52,584 nucleotides of DNA. It comes from a bacterium (GTDB lineage: Bacteria; Sumerlaeota; Sumerlaeia; MVZB01). This document shows, piece by piece, positions 17,762-27,570 of the stretch (positions are counted from its first letter, which is position 1; every line of letters starts with the position of its first letter). The translations under genes were made by a program, and so were the position numbers. The notes beneath the pieces were generated by a model, which saw only the letters and a program-made list of their open reading frames with translations, did not search any database and was not told the origin of the DNA. Location: positions 1 through 52,584 of the forward strand of contig JAJFUE010000164.1 of the NCBI GenBank assembly GCA_021372575.1, given 5' to 3'.

Positions 17762-18755
17762 GACGACACACACCACGCCCATGCACGCGGCCGAGTCCCC
17801 CGCGGCTCACGACGCGCAGACCACGCACGCCCAGGCGTGGCCCTCCTATCTCATGCCCTCAGAGCCGCCGAACATCGCGACGTTCATCCAGGCGATCATC
17901 GATCCGAAATACCGCACCGAACTCGAAGAGGGCAAGCGGCCCGAACCCGCCGAGGCGATCACGCTGGGCCACCGCATCGTGGTGAAGGACGGCGTCCGGC
18001 ATGAAGTGCCGGTGTTCGAGATCCCGATCAACCCGCTCTTCTCGATGTTCTATGCGCTGATCATCGTGCTGGTCGTGCGGCGCGCGCTCAAGAACGCGAG
18101 CATCCATCACCCCGGCCGCCTGCAGATGTTCGTCGAGGCGATCATGGGCGGCCTGCACCGGTTCTTCCTCAACGCCGTCGGCCAGGACGGCCGCCCCTAC
18201 ATCCCGTACCTCGGCACGCTGTTCCTGTTCATCTGGATCAACAACGTGGCCTCGCTGATCCCGGGCATGAAATCGCCGACGAGCTCGATCAAGATGACGG
18301 CCGCGCTGGCGATCGTGACGTTCATCTACGCGCGCGCCCAGGACATTCGCGCCAGCGGGTTCCGCGGCTACATTTATCACCTGCTCGGTAGCCCGACGGA
18401 CGCGGTGACGTGGGCGATGTCGCCGCTGTTCTTCATCATCGAGGCGCTCGGTGAGATCATCAAGCCGCTGTCGCTGGCGCTGCGCCTCTACGGCAACATC
18501 TTCGGCGAGGACAAGCTGCTCGCGACGTTCCTCGGCCTCGGCATGATGATTGTCGGCGTGCTGGTGAAGACGCCGACCCCGATCGTCGGCGTGCCGCTGC
18601 ACCTGCCGTTCTACTTCCTCGTGCTGCTGCTTTCGACGATCCAGGCCGTCGTGTTCTCGCTGCTGGCCGGGATCTACCTGATGCTCATGATGCCGCACAA
18701 GGCGCACGAAGAGCACCCCGCCGCTCCCCAGGGGGCGATGAGAGAAAACCTATAG
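17754..18755 (+). CDS. atpB: F-type ATP synthase subunit a
   Basis: A 333-residue subunit a forming the proton half-channels at the rotor interface. The essential arginine is R244 in LALRLYGNIFGED. The preceding IEALGEIIKPLSL and following LPFYFLVLLLSTIQAVVFSLL helices are diagnostic. The N-terminal tail of about 90 residues before the first membrane helix is longer than in E. coli, and His-rich at first, an extension common in this type of operon. The TAG stop (18753-18755) is formed by the first unit of a 9-base repeat tract, giving the unusual ending GAMRENL. Confidence 0.95.
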   Translation: MAETTHTTPMHAAESPAAHDAQTTHAQAWPSYLMPSEPPNIATFIQAIIDPKYRTELEEGKRPEPAEAITLGHRIVVKDGVRHEVPVFEIPINPLFSMFYALIIVLVVRRALKNASIHHPGRLQMFVEAIMGGLHRFFLNAVGQDGRPYIPYLGTLFLFIWINNVASLIPGMKSPTSSIKMTAALAIVTFIYARAQDIRASGFRGYIYHLLGSPTDAVTWAMSPLFFIIEALGEIIKPLSLALRLYGNIFGEDKLLATFLGLGMMIVGVLVKTPTPIVGVPLHLPFYFLVLLLSTIQAVVFSLLAGIYLMLMMPHKAHEEHPAAPQGAMRENL

Positions 18756-18780
18756 GACCTATAAGACCTATAAGACCTAT
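18748..18780. repeat. 9-base tandem tract (ACCTATAGG) carrying the atpB stop codon
   Basis: Units ACCTATAGG / ACCTATAAG / ACCTATAAG / ACCTAT lie between atpB and atpE. The atpB TAG is inside the first unit, and the AGGAGG site for atpE begins a few bases after the tract. Confidence 0.85.
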
Positions 18781-18797
18781 CAAACAGGAGGATTGAC

Positions 18798-19037
18798 ATG
18801 GAGCACTTGATTGCGTTGGGTTACCCGCTCGGACTCGGGCTGGCGGTCATCGGTTCGGGCCTCGGCCTCGGCCGCGCCGTCGGTTCGGCGATGGAAGCGA
18901 TGGGGCGTCAGCCGGAAGCCGCGGCCAAGATCCAAACGGCCATGATCATCGGCTGCGCGTTCATCGAGGCGCTTTCGATCTATGCACTGATCTCGGCGTT
19001 CATCTGGAGCATCGTGAAGCCGACTGTCGGCGCCTGA
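18798..19037 (+). CDS. atpE: F-type ATP synthase subunit c
   Basis: A 79-residue helical hairpin proteolipid of the c-ring. Helix 1 carries the glycine-rich stretch GSGLGLGRAVGSA, the polar loop is R37-Q38-P39, and the ion-binding carboxylate is E57 in CAFIEALSIYAL. The Gln of helix 1 and the Ser/Thr after the Glu that mark sodium-type rings are Leu and Ala here, so protons are the likely coupling ion. AGGAGG lies 6 bases before the ATG, a strong site that fits the high copy number needed. Confidence 0.95.
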   Translation: MEHLIALGYPLGLGLAVIGSGLGLGRAVGSAMEAMGRQPEAAAKIQTAMIIGCAFIEALSIYALISAFIWSIVKPTVGA

Positions 19038-19058
19038 GACTAAAGAATCGAGTCCATC

Positions 19059-19559
19059 ATGGAACTTTGGGCGCAATTCGGCGAACTGGTGACGAATGCC
19101 GTCACGTTCATCGTGTTCTTCTGGATCATGAAGCGCTTCGCGTGGGGGCCGCTGCTGAACCTTCTTGAACGGCGCCAGCAGGCCGTCGAGGAGGGCTTCG
19201 CGGACATCGATCGGCGCAAGGCCGACACCGAGAAGCTGCACCAGGACTACGCCGCGCACCTGCGCAACATCGAGCAGGAAGGGCGGGCCAAAATCCAGGA
19301 AGCGGTCGCCGAGGGCCGGCGCGTCGCCGACGAGATCGTCGAGAAGGCGCGCGCCGAGTCGCAGGCCATGGCCGAGCGGGCGCGGCGCAACATCGAGATC
19401 GAGCTCGCCAAGGCCCGCGTCGAGTTGCGCGACGACATGGTCAGCATGACGATGATGGCCAGCGAAAAACTGCTGCGCCAGCGCGTCGATACCGATACCG
19501 ACCGCCGGCTGGTCTCCGAGTTCCTTGCCGACCTCGACAAGGAAATGCAGGCGCGCTGA
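19059..19559 (+). CDS. atpF: F-type ATP synthase subunit b
   Basis: A 166-residue peripheral-stalk subunit: one N-terminal membrane helix (about residues 8-26, LVTNAVTFIVFFWIMKRFAW) followed by the typical WGPLLNLLERRQQAVEEG start of a long, highly charged right-handed coiled coil. The C-terminal part (SEKLLRQRVDTDTDRRLV) should bind the delta subunit. It follows atpE by 21 bases. There is no second b or b' gene, so a homodimer is expected. Confidence 0.94.
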   Translation: MELWAQFGELVTNAVTFIVFFWIMKRFAWGPLLNLLERRQQAVEEGFADIDRRKADTEKLHQDYAAHLRNIEQEGRAKIQEAVAEGRRVADEIVEKARAESQAMAERARRNIEIELAKARVELRDDMVSMTMMASEKLLRQRVDTDTDRRLVSEFLADLDKEMQAR

Positions 19560-19566
19560 CGGGCAA

Positions 19567-19638
19567 ATGACCAAAAGGACGTAAAGGGCCAACGGGACGC
19601 ATCTGACCCATTGGACCCATTGGACGCATAGGGACCCA
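19567..19638. repeat. 9-base tandem tract, eight units, between atpF and atpH
   Basis: Eight phased 9-base units, from ATGACCAAA and AGGACGTAA to CTGACCCAT, TGGACCCAT, TGGACGCAT and AGGGACCCA, fill the gap up to the base before the atpH start codon. The units nearest atpH are the most regular. The last GGGACC may serve as part of the ribosome site. Confidence 0.85.
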
Positions 19639-19639
19639 T

Positions 19640-20209
19640 ATGGAATTTCATCGCGAATACTCTCTGGTGGCCCGCAGCTATGCGAGGGCGCTTTTGGGCG
19701 TCGCCCGCAAGGAGGGCCGGCTCGACCGCCTTGCGGCCGAGGCCCAGGCCCTGGCCCAGGGCTTCGCGGCCGTCCCCGACGCGCTGATCTTCCTCGACAA
19801 CCCGCAGGTCTCGACCGAGAAGAAGCTCTCCTATCTCGCCTCGACGGTCGAGGGGCGCATCGAGCCGATCCTCGTGCGCATGCTTCACATGCTCGTGCAA
19901 CGCGACCGCGTCCGTTATCTCGGCGAGATCTTCGAATACTTCGCCGAGCTTGCGGATGAAGAACAGGGGATCGGGCGGGCGATCGTCGAAACCGCGCGCG
20001 AGCTCGGCGACGACGAGTGCCGCAACCTGAGCGTCACGTTCGAGCGTTACACGAAGCACCGCCTCAACATCGACTGGCGCATCGACCCGCGCCTCATCGG
20101 CGGCGTCGTGTTCCGCTTCGGCGACCTCATGATCGACGGAAGCCTCCGGTCAGGCCTCGACGAGATCCGCGAGAGGTTGATGGAGACGACCGTGTTGGGG
20201 AAAGAGTGA
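19640..20209 (+). CDS. atpH: F-type ATP synthase subunit delta
   Basis: A 189-residue OSCP/delta subunit that ties the peripheral stalk to the top of F1. The N-terminal six-helix domain begins with SLVARSYARALLGVARKEG and the C-terminal beta-hairpin has the family signature DPRLIGGVVFRFGDLMIDGS followed by SLRSGLDEIRERL. The ATG follows directly on the 9-base tract. After the TGA the 26-nt AGCCCGAGCG element begins within two bases. Confidence 0.94.
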   Translation: MEFHREYSLVARSYARALLGVARKEGRLDRLAAEAQALAQGFAAVPDALIFLDNPQVSTEKKLSYLASTVEGRIEPILVRMLHMLVQRDRVRYLGEIFEYFAELADEEQGIGRAIVETARELGDDECRNLSVTFERYTKHRLNIDWRIDPRLIGGVVFRFGDLMIDGSLRSGLDEIRERLMETTVLGKE

Positions 20210-20210
20210 T

Positions 20211-20290
20211 GCAGTAGCCCGAGCGTGAGCGAGGGACACGCGACCGAGAGGCGATTCGATTACGATTACGATTACGAGCACGAGCACGAT
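20211..20290. repeat. AGCCCGAGCG element plus (GATTACG)n(AGCACG)n tract in the atp operon
   Basis: The 26-nt element (20211-20236) is followed by a short spacer and a 6-base tract: three GATTAC units, then two GAGCAC units (20255-20290). It separates atpH and atpA. If translated it would give an artificial Asp-Tyr/Glu-His N-terminus on AtpA. Confidence 0.88.
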
Positions 20291-20314
20291 TTTGTAGCTG
20301 AGGGGATGGTTCAC

Positions 20315-22036
<1,722 letters not shown>

Positions 22037-22039
22037 ACC

Positions 22040-22933
22040 GTGGCGGTCGAATCGCTCAAAACCCTGCGCCGGCGCGTGCGGACGGTCCGCAACATCAAGC
22101 AGATCACGCGCGCCATGGAGATGGTCTCCGCCGCCAAGCTGCGCCGTGCCCAGGCGACGCTTCTGGCCGCGCGGCCCTACGCGCGCAAACTGCAGGATCT
22201 GCTGGCGCGCGTCGCCGCAAGCTCGACCGTCGCCGGCAACCCGCTCTTCCACGAGCGCCCGGGCAAGCGCCGCGTGCTCGTCGTCTTCACGTCCGACCGC
22301 GGTCTGGCCGGCTCGTTCAACGTGAACATCGCACGCACCGCCGAGGAACAGATGCGCTCCGAGCCCGACGCGCAGTGGCGCCTCATCTGCATCGGCCGGC
22401 GCGGCCGCGATTACTTCACGCGGCGCGGCTATGACGTCATCGACTCGGTCGTCGGGCTCGGCGGCCAGGCCGACAGCCAGCAGGCCACGCGCCTCGCCGA
22501 CCGCCTGCGCGAGATGTTCCTCGCCGGCGAGGCCGACACGATCGACCTGCTTTACGCGCGCTTCATCTCGACGGTCGTGAACCGACCGATGGTCGTCCAG
22601 TTCCTGCCGATGACGCCCGAGGCGTTGCAAATCGGCAAAAAAAAGGAGCCGGCAATAGCCGCCCACGAAACCGAATACATCATCGAGCCCTCGCCGCAGG
22701 CGGTGTTCGACCAGCTGCTTCCCCGTTACCTGAGCTCGCGCGTCTATATCACGATGGCCGAGCAGGCCACGAGCGAGCACAGCGCCCGCATGGTCTCAAT
22801 GAACAACGCGACCAAGAACTGCACCGAGCTCGGCGACCAGCTCACGCTCAAGCTCAACAAGGCCCGCCAGGGCGCGATCACCAAGGAGCTCCTCGACATC
22901 GTCGGCGGCGCCGAAGCGCTGCAGAAGGGGTAA
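22040..22933 (+). CDS. atpG: F-type ATP synthase subunit gamma
   Basis: A 297-residue central-stalk subunit. N-terminal helix VRNIKQITRAMEMVSAAKLR and C-terminal helix with ATKNCTELGDQLTLKLNKAR and AITKELLDIVGGAEAL form the coiled-coil shaft. The start is a GTG three bases after the atpA stop, with the ribosome site inside the atpA C-terminus. An inserted cassette separates it from atpD. Confidence 0.95.
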   Translation: MAVESLKTLRRRVRTVRNIKQITRAMEMVSAAKLRRAQATLLAARPYARKLQDLLARVAASSTVAGNPLFHERPGKRRVLVVFTSDRGLAGSFNVNIARTAEEQMRSEPDAQWRLICIGRRGRDYFTRRGYDVIDSVVGLGGQADSQQATRLADRLREMFLAGEADTIDLLYARFISTVVNRPMVVQFLPMTPEALQIGKKKEPAIAAHETEYIIEPSPQAVFDQLLPRYLSSRVYITMAEQATSEHSARMVSMNNATKNCTELGDQLTLKLNKARQGAITKELLDIVGGAEALQKG

Positions 22934-22938
22934 AAACA

Positions 22939-23400
22939 TTTACGCCAAGACGCCAAGAACGCCAAGAAGAGGAAAATGAAGTGAACGAACCGAGTGAGAA
23001 AGCAGATCGTTTGGCGAATCTTGTAATCGGCGCTGCGATCGAAGTCCATCGCGAACTTGGGCCGGGCTTGGATGAGCTGATCTATGAAAATTCGATGGAT
23101 GTCGAGTTGAAACTGCGCGGCATCCCGTTTAAACGACAGCCTGTTTATGGCGTGCTTTATAAGGGTGAGGACGTCGGGGTGAAAAGGCTCGACATGATGG
23201 TGGATGATGAATTGGTACTGGAAATGAAATCCGTCGAGAAAATCATCCCGCTATACCAGGCCCAGGTTCGAGGCTATTTGAAAATCACAAAAAAGGAACT
23301 TGGTCTCTTAATCAATTTCAATGTCCCTGTTTTGAGAGACGGAATCCAAAGAATCGTCCTGACACATTGAATCTTGGCGCTCTTGGCGTCTTGGCGTAAA
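22939..23400. mobile_element. GxxExxY cassette with 28-bp terminal inverted repeats, inserted in the atp operon
   Basis: The left end (22939-22966) and right end (23373-23400) are 28-base inverted repeats made of TTGGCGT units, identical at 27 of 28 positions. Between them is one gene, for a GxxExxY protein. The 462-bp unit lies between atpG and atpD, which are adjacent in standard operons. A solo copy of the arm is at 8112-8139. I see no clear target-site duplication and no transposase. Confidence 0.75.
22981..23370 (+). CDS. GxxExxY family protein (PD-(D/E)XK nuclease-like)
   Basis: A 129-residue protein with the family signature GLDELIY (GxxExxY) after VIGAAIEVHRELGPG. The likely nuclease core is the acidic DMMVDDELVLEMKSVEKI, which has the spacing of D-x(n)-E-x-K, and is followed by YQAQVRGYLKITKKELGLLINF. 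It belongs to the PDDEXK_3/GxxExxY group, whose function is not established as far as I know. The start is GTG with GAGG 8 bases upstream; an ATG just before runs into a stop. Lower GC than the atp genes and the flanking inverted repeats mark it as an insertion. It is in the operon's direction, so it should be cotranscribed. Confidence 0.9.
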   Translation: MNEPSEKADRLANLVIGAAIEVHRELGPGLDELIYENSMDVELKLRGIPFKRQPVYGVLYKGEDVGVKRLDMMVDDELVLEMKSVEKIIPLYQAQVRGYLKITKKELGLLINFNVPVLRDGIQRIVLTH

Positions 23401-23429
23401 AAACGAATTATCTCGGCTCTCTGGCGTAA

Positions 23430-24863
<1,434 letters not shown>

Positions 24864-24922
24864 GTGGTATGTCGGGTCTTCGACCCGACTCTGGATGCAG
24901 TAGCCCGAGCGTAAGCGAGGGA
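24864..24922. repeat. GTCGGGTC hairpin followed by the AGCCCGAGCG element, between atpD and atpC
   Basis: A single GTCGGGTC hairpin arm (24864-24893, loop TTC) starts right after the atpD TAA. It is followed by a 26-nt element copy with one mismatch (24897-24922). Two repeat families are thus stacked inside the operon without splitting it. Confidence 0.88.
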
Positions 24923-24967
24923 TAACCTGACCGGGCAATGAATTGATTGCGATAAGGGATTGGGCGA

Positions 24968-25228
24968 ATGGCCGACTTCAAGCTCCAGGTCTATACGCAG
25001 GAAAAGAAGATCTACGACGACGACGTGACGTCGATCGTCGTCCCCGGCCTCCAGGGCTACTTCGGCGTGCTCGCGCATCACGCGCCCTTGCTGGCCGCGC
25101 TCGGCCAGGGCAAGCTGACCGTGCGCAAGGGTGCCGAGGAACACGTCTATGAGATCGCGGGCGGATTCCTCGAGGTGCGCGACAACATCGCGACCATGCT
25201 CGTCGATAAACTCCGCGAAGCCGCCTGA
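24968..25228 (+). CDS. atpC: F-type ATP synthase subunit epsilon, short form
   Basis: An 86-residue protein that is only the N-terminal beta-sandwich (DFKLQVYTQEKKIYDDDVTS, then VPGLQGYFGVLAHHAPLLAAL and VYEIAGGFLEVRDN). The C-terminal two-helix domain that gives epsilon its ATP-hydrolysis inhibition in E. coli is absent, and no continuation is visible in other frames before the terminator. Short epsilons are known, for example in green sulfur bacteria, so this may be native. It lies last in the operon. Without the inhibitory arm, regulation of hydrolysis would need another route. Confidence 0.93.
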   Translation: MADFKLQVYTQEKKIYDDDVTSIVVPGLQGYFGVLAHHAPLLAALGQGKLTVRKGAEEHVYEIAGGFLEVRDNIATMLVDKLREAA

Positions 25229-25255
25229 CACACTAAGCCAAACCCAAAACTGAAG

Positions 25256-25297
25256 ACACGGATTAGCGATAAGATATCTCTAATCCGTGTTTTTATT
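25256..25297 (+). terminator. Rho-independent terminator of the atp operon
   Basis: Eleven-base-pair stem ACACGGATTAG (25256-25266) with CTAATCCGTGT (25280-25290), a 13-base loop and TTTTATT directly after, 27 bases past the atpC stop. Confidence 0.92.
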
Positions 25298-25315
25298 GTG
25301 CTATTTCCACAATTT

Positions 25316-25377
25316 CATCTCTCATCTCTCATCGCTCATCGCTTGTTTCATTATTCCTCATTCATCATTCATCATTC
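25316..25377. repeat. 7-base tandem tract (TCATCTC-like)
   Basis: Degenerate 7-base units TCATCTC / TCATCTC / TCATCGC / TCATCGC and then TCATTATTCC / TCATTCATCATTCATCATTCC. Same family as 491-518 and 6295-6320. It lies just beyond the end of the candidate RNA on the opposite strand. Confidence 0.65.
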
Positions 25378-25378
25378 C

Positions 25379-25555
25379 AAAAAAAAACTCCCGGCGCGCA
25401 TTGCCGCCGGGAATCTTTATCATGGAGGTGGGAATCAGGGAGCCGGTCTGAGTTTTGGGGTGTGGCTCACGTCATGGCATCGTGTGCTTGAACGATATTC
25501 AGCGTTCCACTATTTCCTGACGTGTGCGGGAGAAAACCCTTTCGGCTCCTTGACG
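25379..25555 (-). ncRNA. Candidate structured small RNA ending in a terminator
   Basis: Read on the minus strand this gene-free stretch folds into a rod: outer stem 25543-25549 with 25439-25445 (GGAGCCG), a second stem 25533-25539 with 25450-25456, an internal bubble, a 7-bp stem 25518-25524 with 25468-25474 (CACGTCA), and an apical hairpin 25503-25510 with 25484-25494. It ends in an 8-bp GC hairpin (25389-25396 with 25405-25412) followed by nine T (25387 to 25379). Length near 175 nt and the rod-with-bubble form recall 6S RNA, but I cannot match a 6S consensus, so the identity is open. Confidence 0.5.
25389..25412 (-). terminator. Rho-independent terminator (minus strand) after the candidate RNA
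   Basis: An 8-bp perfect stem TCCCGGCG with CGCCGGGA is followed, on the minus strand, by nine consecutive T. It would end transcripts coming from the candidate RNA or the histone-like gene. Confidence 0.85.
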
Positions 25556-25578
25556 TAAATCAACGCTCACAAACGAGT

Positions 25579-25601
25579 GGGCGGACCCTGGTGGTCCGCC
25601 C
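25579..25601 (-). terminator. GC-rich hairpin after the histone-like gene
   Basis: A 9-bp perfect stem GGGCGGACC / GGTCCGCCC with a five-base loop begins five bases after the stop of the lysine-rich gene. Only a weak T-rich stretch follows on the minus strand, so it may be a 3'-end stabiliser or attenuator and not a full terminator. Confidence 0.6.
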
Positions 25602-25606
25602 ATGGA

Positions 25607-25837
25607 TTACTTCTTGGCTGCCGGCTTCTTGGCGGCTTTTTTCGGAGCGGCCTTCTTCGTGGCGGCCTTCTTCGCGCTCTTCTTGGCGGCGGTCTTCTTG
25701 ACGGCCTTCTTCGCGACCTTCTTGGCGACCTTCTTGGCGGCAGCCTTCTTCACGCTCTTCTTGGCGGCGGTCTTCTTGACGGCCTTCTTCGGAGCGGCCT
25801 TCTTCGCTGCAGCTTTCTTCGCGACCTTCTTTGCCAT
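25607..25837 (-). CDS. Lysine/alanine-rich histone H1-like protein
   Basis: The ATG at 25837 (MAKKVAKKAAAKKAA) is preferred over 25882, which would add 15 unrelated residues; GGGG lies about 9 bases upstream. The 76-residue product consists almost entirely of Lys, Ala, Pro, Thr and Val in KKAAPKKA / KKTAAKKS / KKVAKKV repeats, like the C-terminal tails of eukaryotic histone H1 and bacterial H1-like proteins (AlgP, Hc1). It should bind DNA through charge and compact the nucleoid. The base repeats could change copy number by slippage. The neighbour downstream is the candidate small RNA. Confidence 0.85.
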   Translation of the reverse strand: MAKKVAKKAAAKKAAPKKAVKKTAAKKSVKKAAAKKVAKKVAKKAVKKTAAKKSAKKAATKKAAPKKAAKKPAAKK

Positions 25838-26401
25838 TGTGCGTAACCCCTTTCCTGTAGCTTTGAGTGTTTCGAACCACACCCCGATTTGCTTTTGCGT
25901 TCGATCGACTCATTTGGCGAGAGCAGGTTCGCGTCTGCGAAGATTACCTGCGGGGAGGACTCACCCATTCATCGATCTGACGCCAACATGGTTTAACCAA
26001 ACCATGTAACAATGTTTTTTCCAAGGATCAGGATTTAAGTCAAGATGAAAAATCATTCTTGAACATTCAAAGCGCGGAATTTTTTGCGCCGCTTCGATCT
26101 TTAATTCGCGACTCTGTCGCGCGCAAAATATAAACATTAAAAAAACCCTTATAAAATAAGGCCAAAAACAATGCGCCGATTTTGCGCGCGACACGGGCGC
26201 GTCATGAGGCGTGATGAAAAATATTTTGCGCCCGATGAAGATTTTTTCCGCGCCCGAAAATTTTCTCATCATCCATTCGCATCGATGAACGCGCCGATCA
26301 CGATCGATGAGAGTCATCTCGCACGACTCTCCATGCGTCGTTGTCGCTCGACTGCATGTGGTCCCATGCGATGCGATGTGCTTCAATAGGGTCAGGAGTG
26401 G
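25838..26401. other. AT-rich divergent intergenic region
   Basis: No gene is supported. About 25986-26007 is a 9-bp palindrome (ACATGGTTT, loop AACC, AAACCATGT) followed by AATGTTTTTT, which could be a weak terminator or operator. From about 26020 to 26280 the sequence is markedly AT-rich (runs such as AAAAAAACCCTTATAAAATAA) and probably holds promoters for the divergent histone-like and mnmA genes. A small open frame at 26171-26389 lacks a ribosome site and family features. Confidence 0.6.
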
Positions 26402-27523
26402 ATGATGATCGGGCGCATGATCGATTCTCTTGGGTGCTGGCGCGGACGTCGCGTCGCGGTCGCGATGAGCGGCGGTGTCGATTCGTCGCTCGCGGCCGCG
26501 GCCCTTTCACGCGCCGGCGCCCGCGTCATCGGCATCCACATGCGCACGCGCGCCGCGAACTCGTCAATCGCGTGCTCTTCCAAAGACGACGCGGCCGATG
26601 CGCGCGCCGTCGCGGAGCGATTCGGCTTCGAGTTCCACGACTACGACCTGCACGAACTGTTTCGCGACGCGGTCATCGAGCCGTTCATCCGCGAGTATCT
26701 CGCCGGCCGCACGCCGAACCCCTGCGCGATCTGCAATCGCCGCCTCAAGTTCGGCGCGCTCCTCGACCGCGCGCGCGCGCTCGGCGCCGATGCGATCGCC
26801 ACCGGCCACTACGCGCGCGTGCGGCTCAACTCCGACTCCGGCCGCTACGAACTTTATTGCGCCGCCGACCACGCGAAGGACCAAAGCTACTTCCTGTTCG
26901 GCCTCGATCAATCCCAGCTTGCCCGCATCGTCTTTCCGCTCGGCGCGCTCACGAAGGTTCAAGCCCGCGCCATCGCGCGCGACATGGGCGTCGCCGTCGC
27001 CGAGAAAACCGACTCGATGGAGATCTGCTTTATCCCGGACAACGATTACCGCCGCTTTCTTCTTGAAGAAGCCCCCGAACGCCTGCACGACCGCGAGGGC
27101 CTGATCGTCAACGCGGCCGGCGAGGAGCTTGGCCGCCACGACGGCGTCCACAACTTCACGATCGGCCAGCGCAAGGGCCTGCGTATCGCAGCCCCGCGCC
27201 CGCTTTACGTGATCGGCATCAAACCCGAAACGCAAACGGTCGTCGTCGGCTTCGCTGAAGAGTTGTTCACCCGCGCGCTCATGATCGAACGCATGAACTG
27301 GGTGAGCATCGCGCCGCAAGCCGCGCCCCTGCGCGCGCGCGTGCGGATCCGCTACCGCAGCAACGGCTCGATGGCGATTATTTACCCCGACGGCGACACC
27401 CGCGCGCGCATCGAATTCGACGACCCCGTCCGCGCCGTCACCCCCGGCCAGGCCGCCGTGGCGTTCGACGAAAACGACGACCAGCGCGTGCTTCTCGGCG
27501 GCTGGATCAAAGAAAAGCAGTAG
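26402..27523 (+). CDS. mnmA: tRNA-specific 2-thiouridylase
   Basis: A 373-residue enzyme that thiolates U34 of tRNAs for Lys, Glu and Gln using ATP and a sulfur relay. The PP-loop S23-GGVDSS is preceded by VAVAM. The catalytic cysteine pair is C108 in TPNPCAICN and C209 in SMEICFIPD. The middle domain has GRHDGVHNFTIGQRKGL and the end is the usual beta-barrel. Several ATGs are clustered (26402, 26405, 26417) behind AGGAG, so the exact start is uncertain by a few codons. The TAG stop is part of a 26-nt AGCCCGAGCG element, so the last residue(s) are repeat-encoded. Confidence 0.96.
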   Translation: MMIGRMIDSLGCWRGRRVAVAMSGGVDSSLAAAALSRAGARVIGIHMRTRAANSSIACSSKDDAADARAVAERFGFEFHDYDLHELFRDAVIEPFIREYLAGRTPNPCAICNRRLKFGALLDRARALGADAIATGHYARVRLNSDSGRYELYCAADHAKDQSYFLFGLDQSQLARIVFPLGALTKVQARAIARDMGVAVAEKTDSMEICFIPDNDYRRFLLEEAPERLHDREGLIVNAAGEELGRHDGVHNFTIGQRKGLRIAAPRPLYVIGIKPETQTVVVGFAEELFTRALMIERMNWVSIAPQAAPLRARVRIRYRSNGSMAIIYPDGDTRARIEFDDPVRAVTPGQAAVAFDENDDQRVLLGGWIKEKQ

Positions 27524-27542
27524 CCCGAGCGTGAGCGAGGGA
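27517..27542. repeat. 26-nt AGCCCGAGCG element carrying the mnmA stop codon
   Basis: A full copy of the element; its GCAGTAG start supplies the final Gln codon and TAG of mnmA. The next gene begins 29 bases later. Confidence 0.88.
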
Positions 27543-27570
27543 TTCGCAATCGCAGCTCAATGGTAAACTC

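Noticed and set aside
18798-19037. Sodium-translocating c subunit
   Set aside because: The helix-1 Gln and the Ser/Thr next to E57 are replaced by Leu and Ala, so the sodium signature is missing.
20225-20314. An N-terminal AtpA extension with alternating Asp-Tyr and Glu-His
   Set aside because: It is the translation of the hexamer repeat. GAGGGG before 20315 and the family's N-terminus support the later start.
25379-25555. Definite 6S RNA or SRP RNA
   Set aside because: The fold is suggestive of 6S, but no conserved 6S or SRP sequence (such as the SRP GGAAG/AGCA tetraloop region) could be identified, so only a structured RNA is claimed.
26171-26389. A 72-codon frame upstream of mnmA
   Set aside because: It crosses AT-rich intergenic DNA, has no ribosome site and no recognisable protein character.
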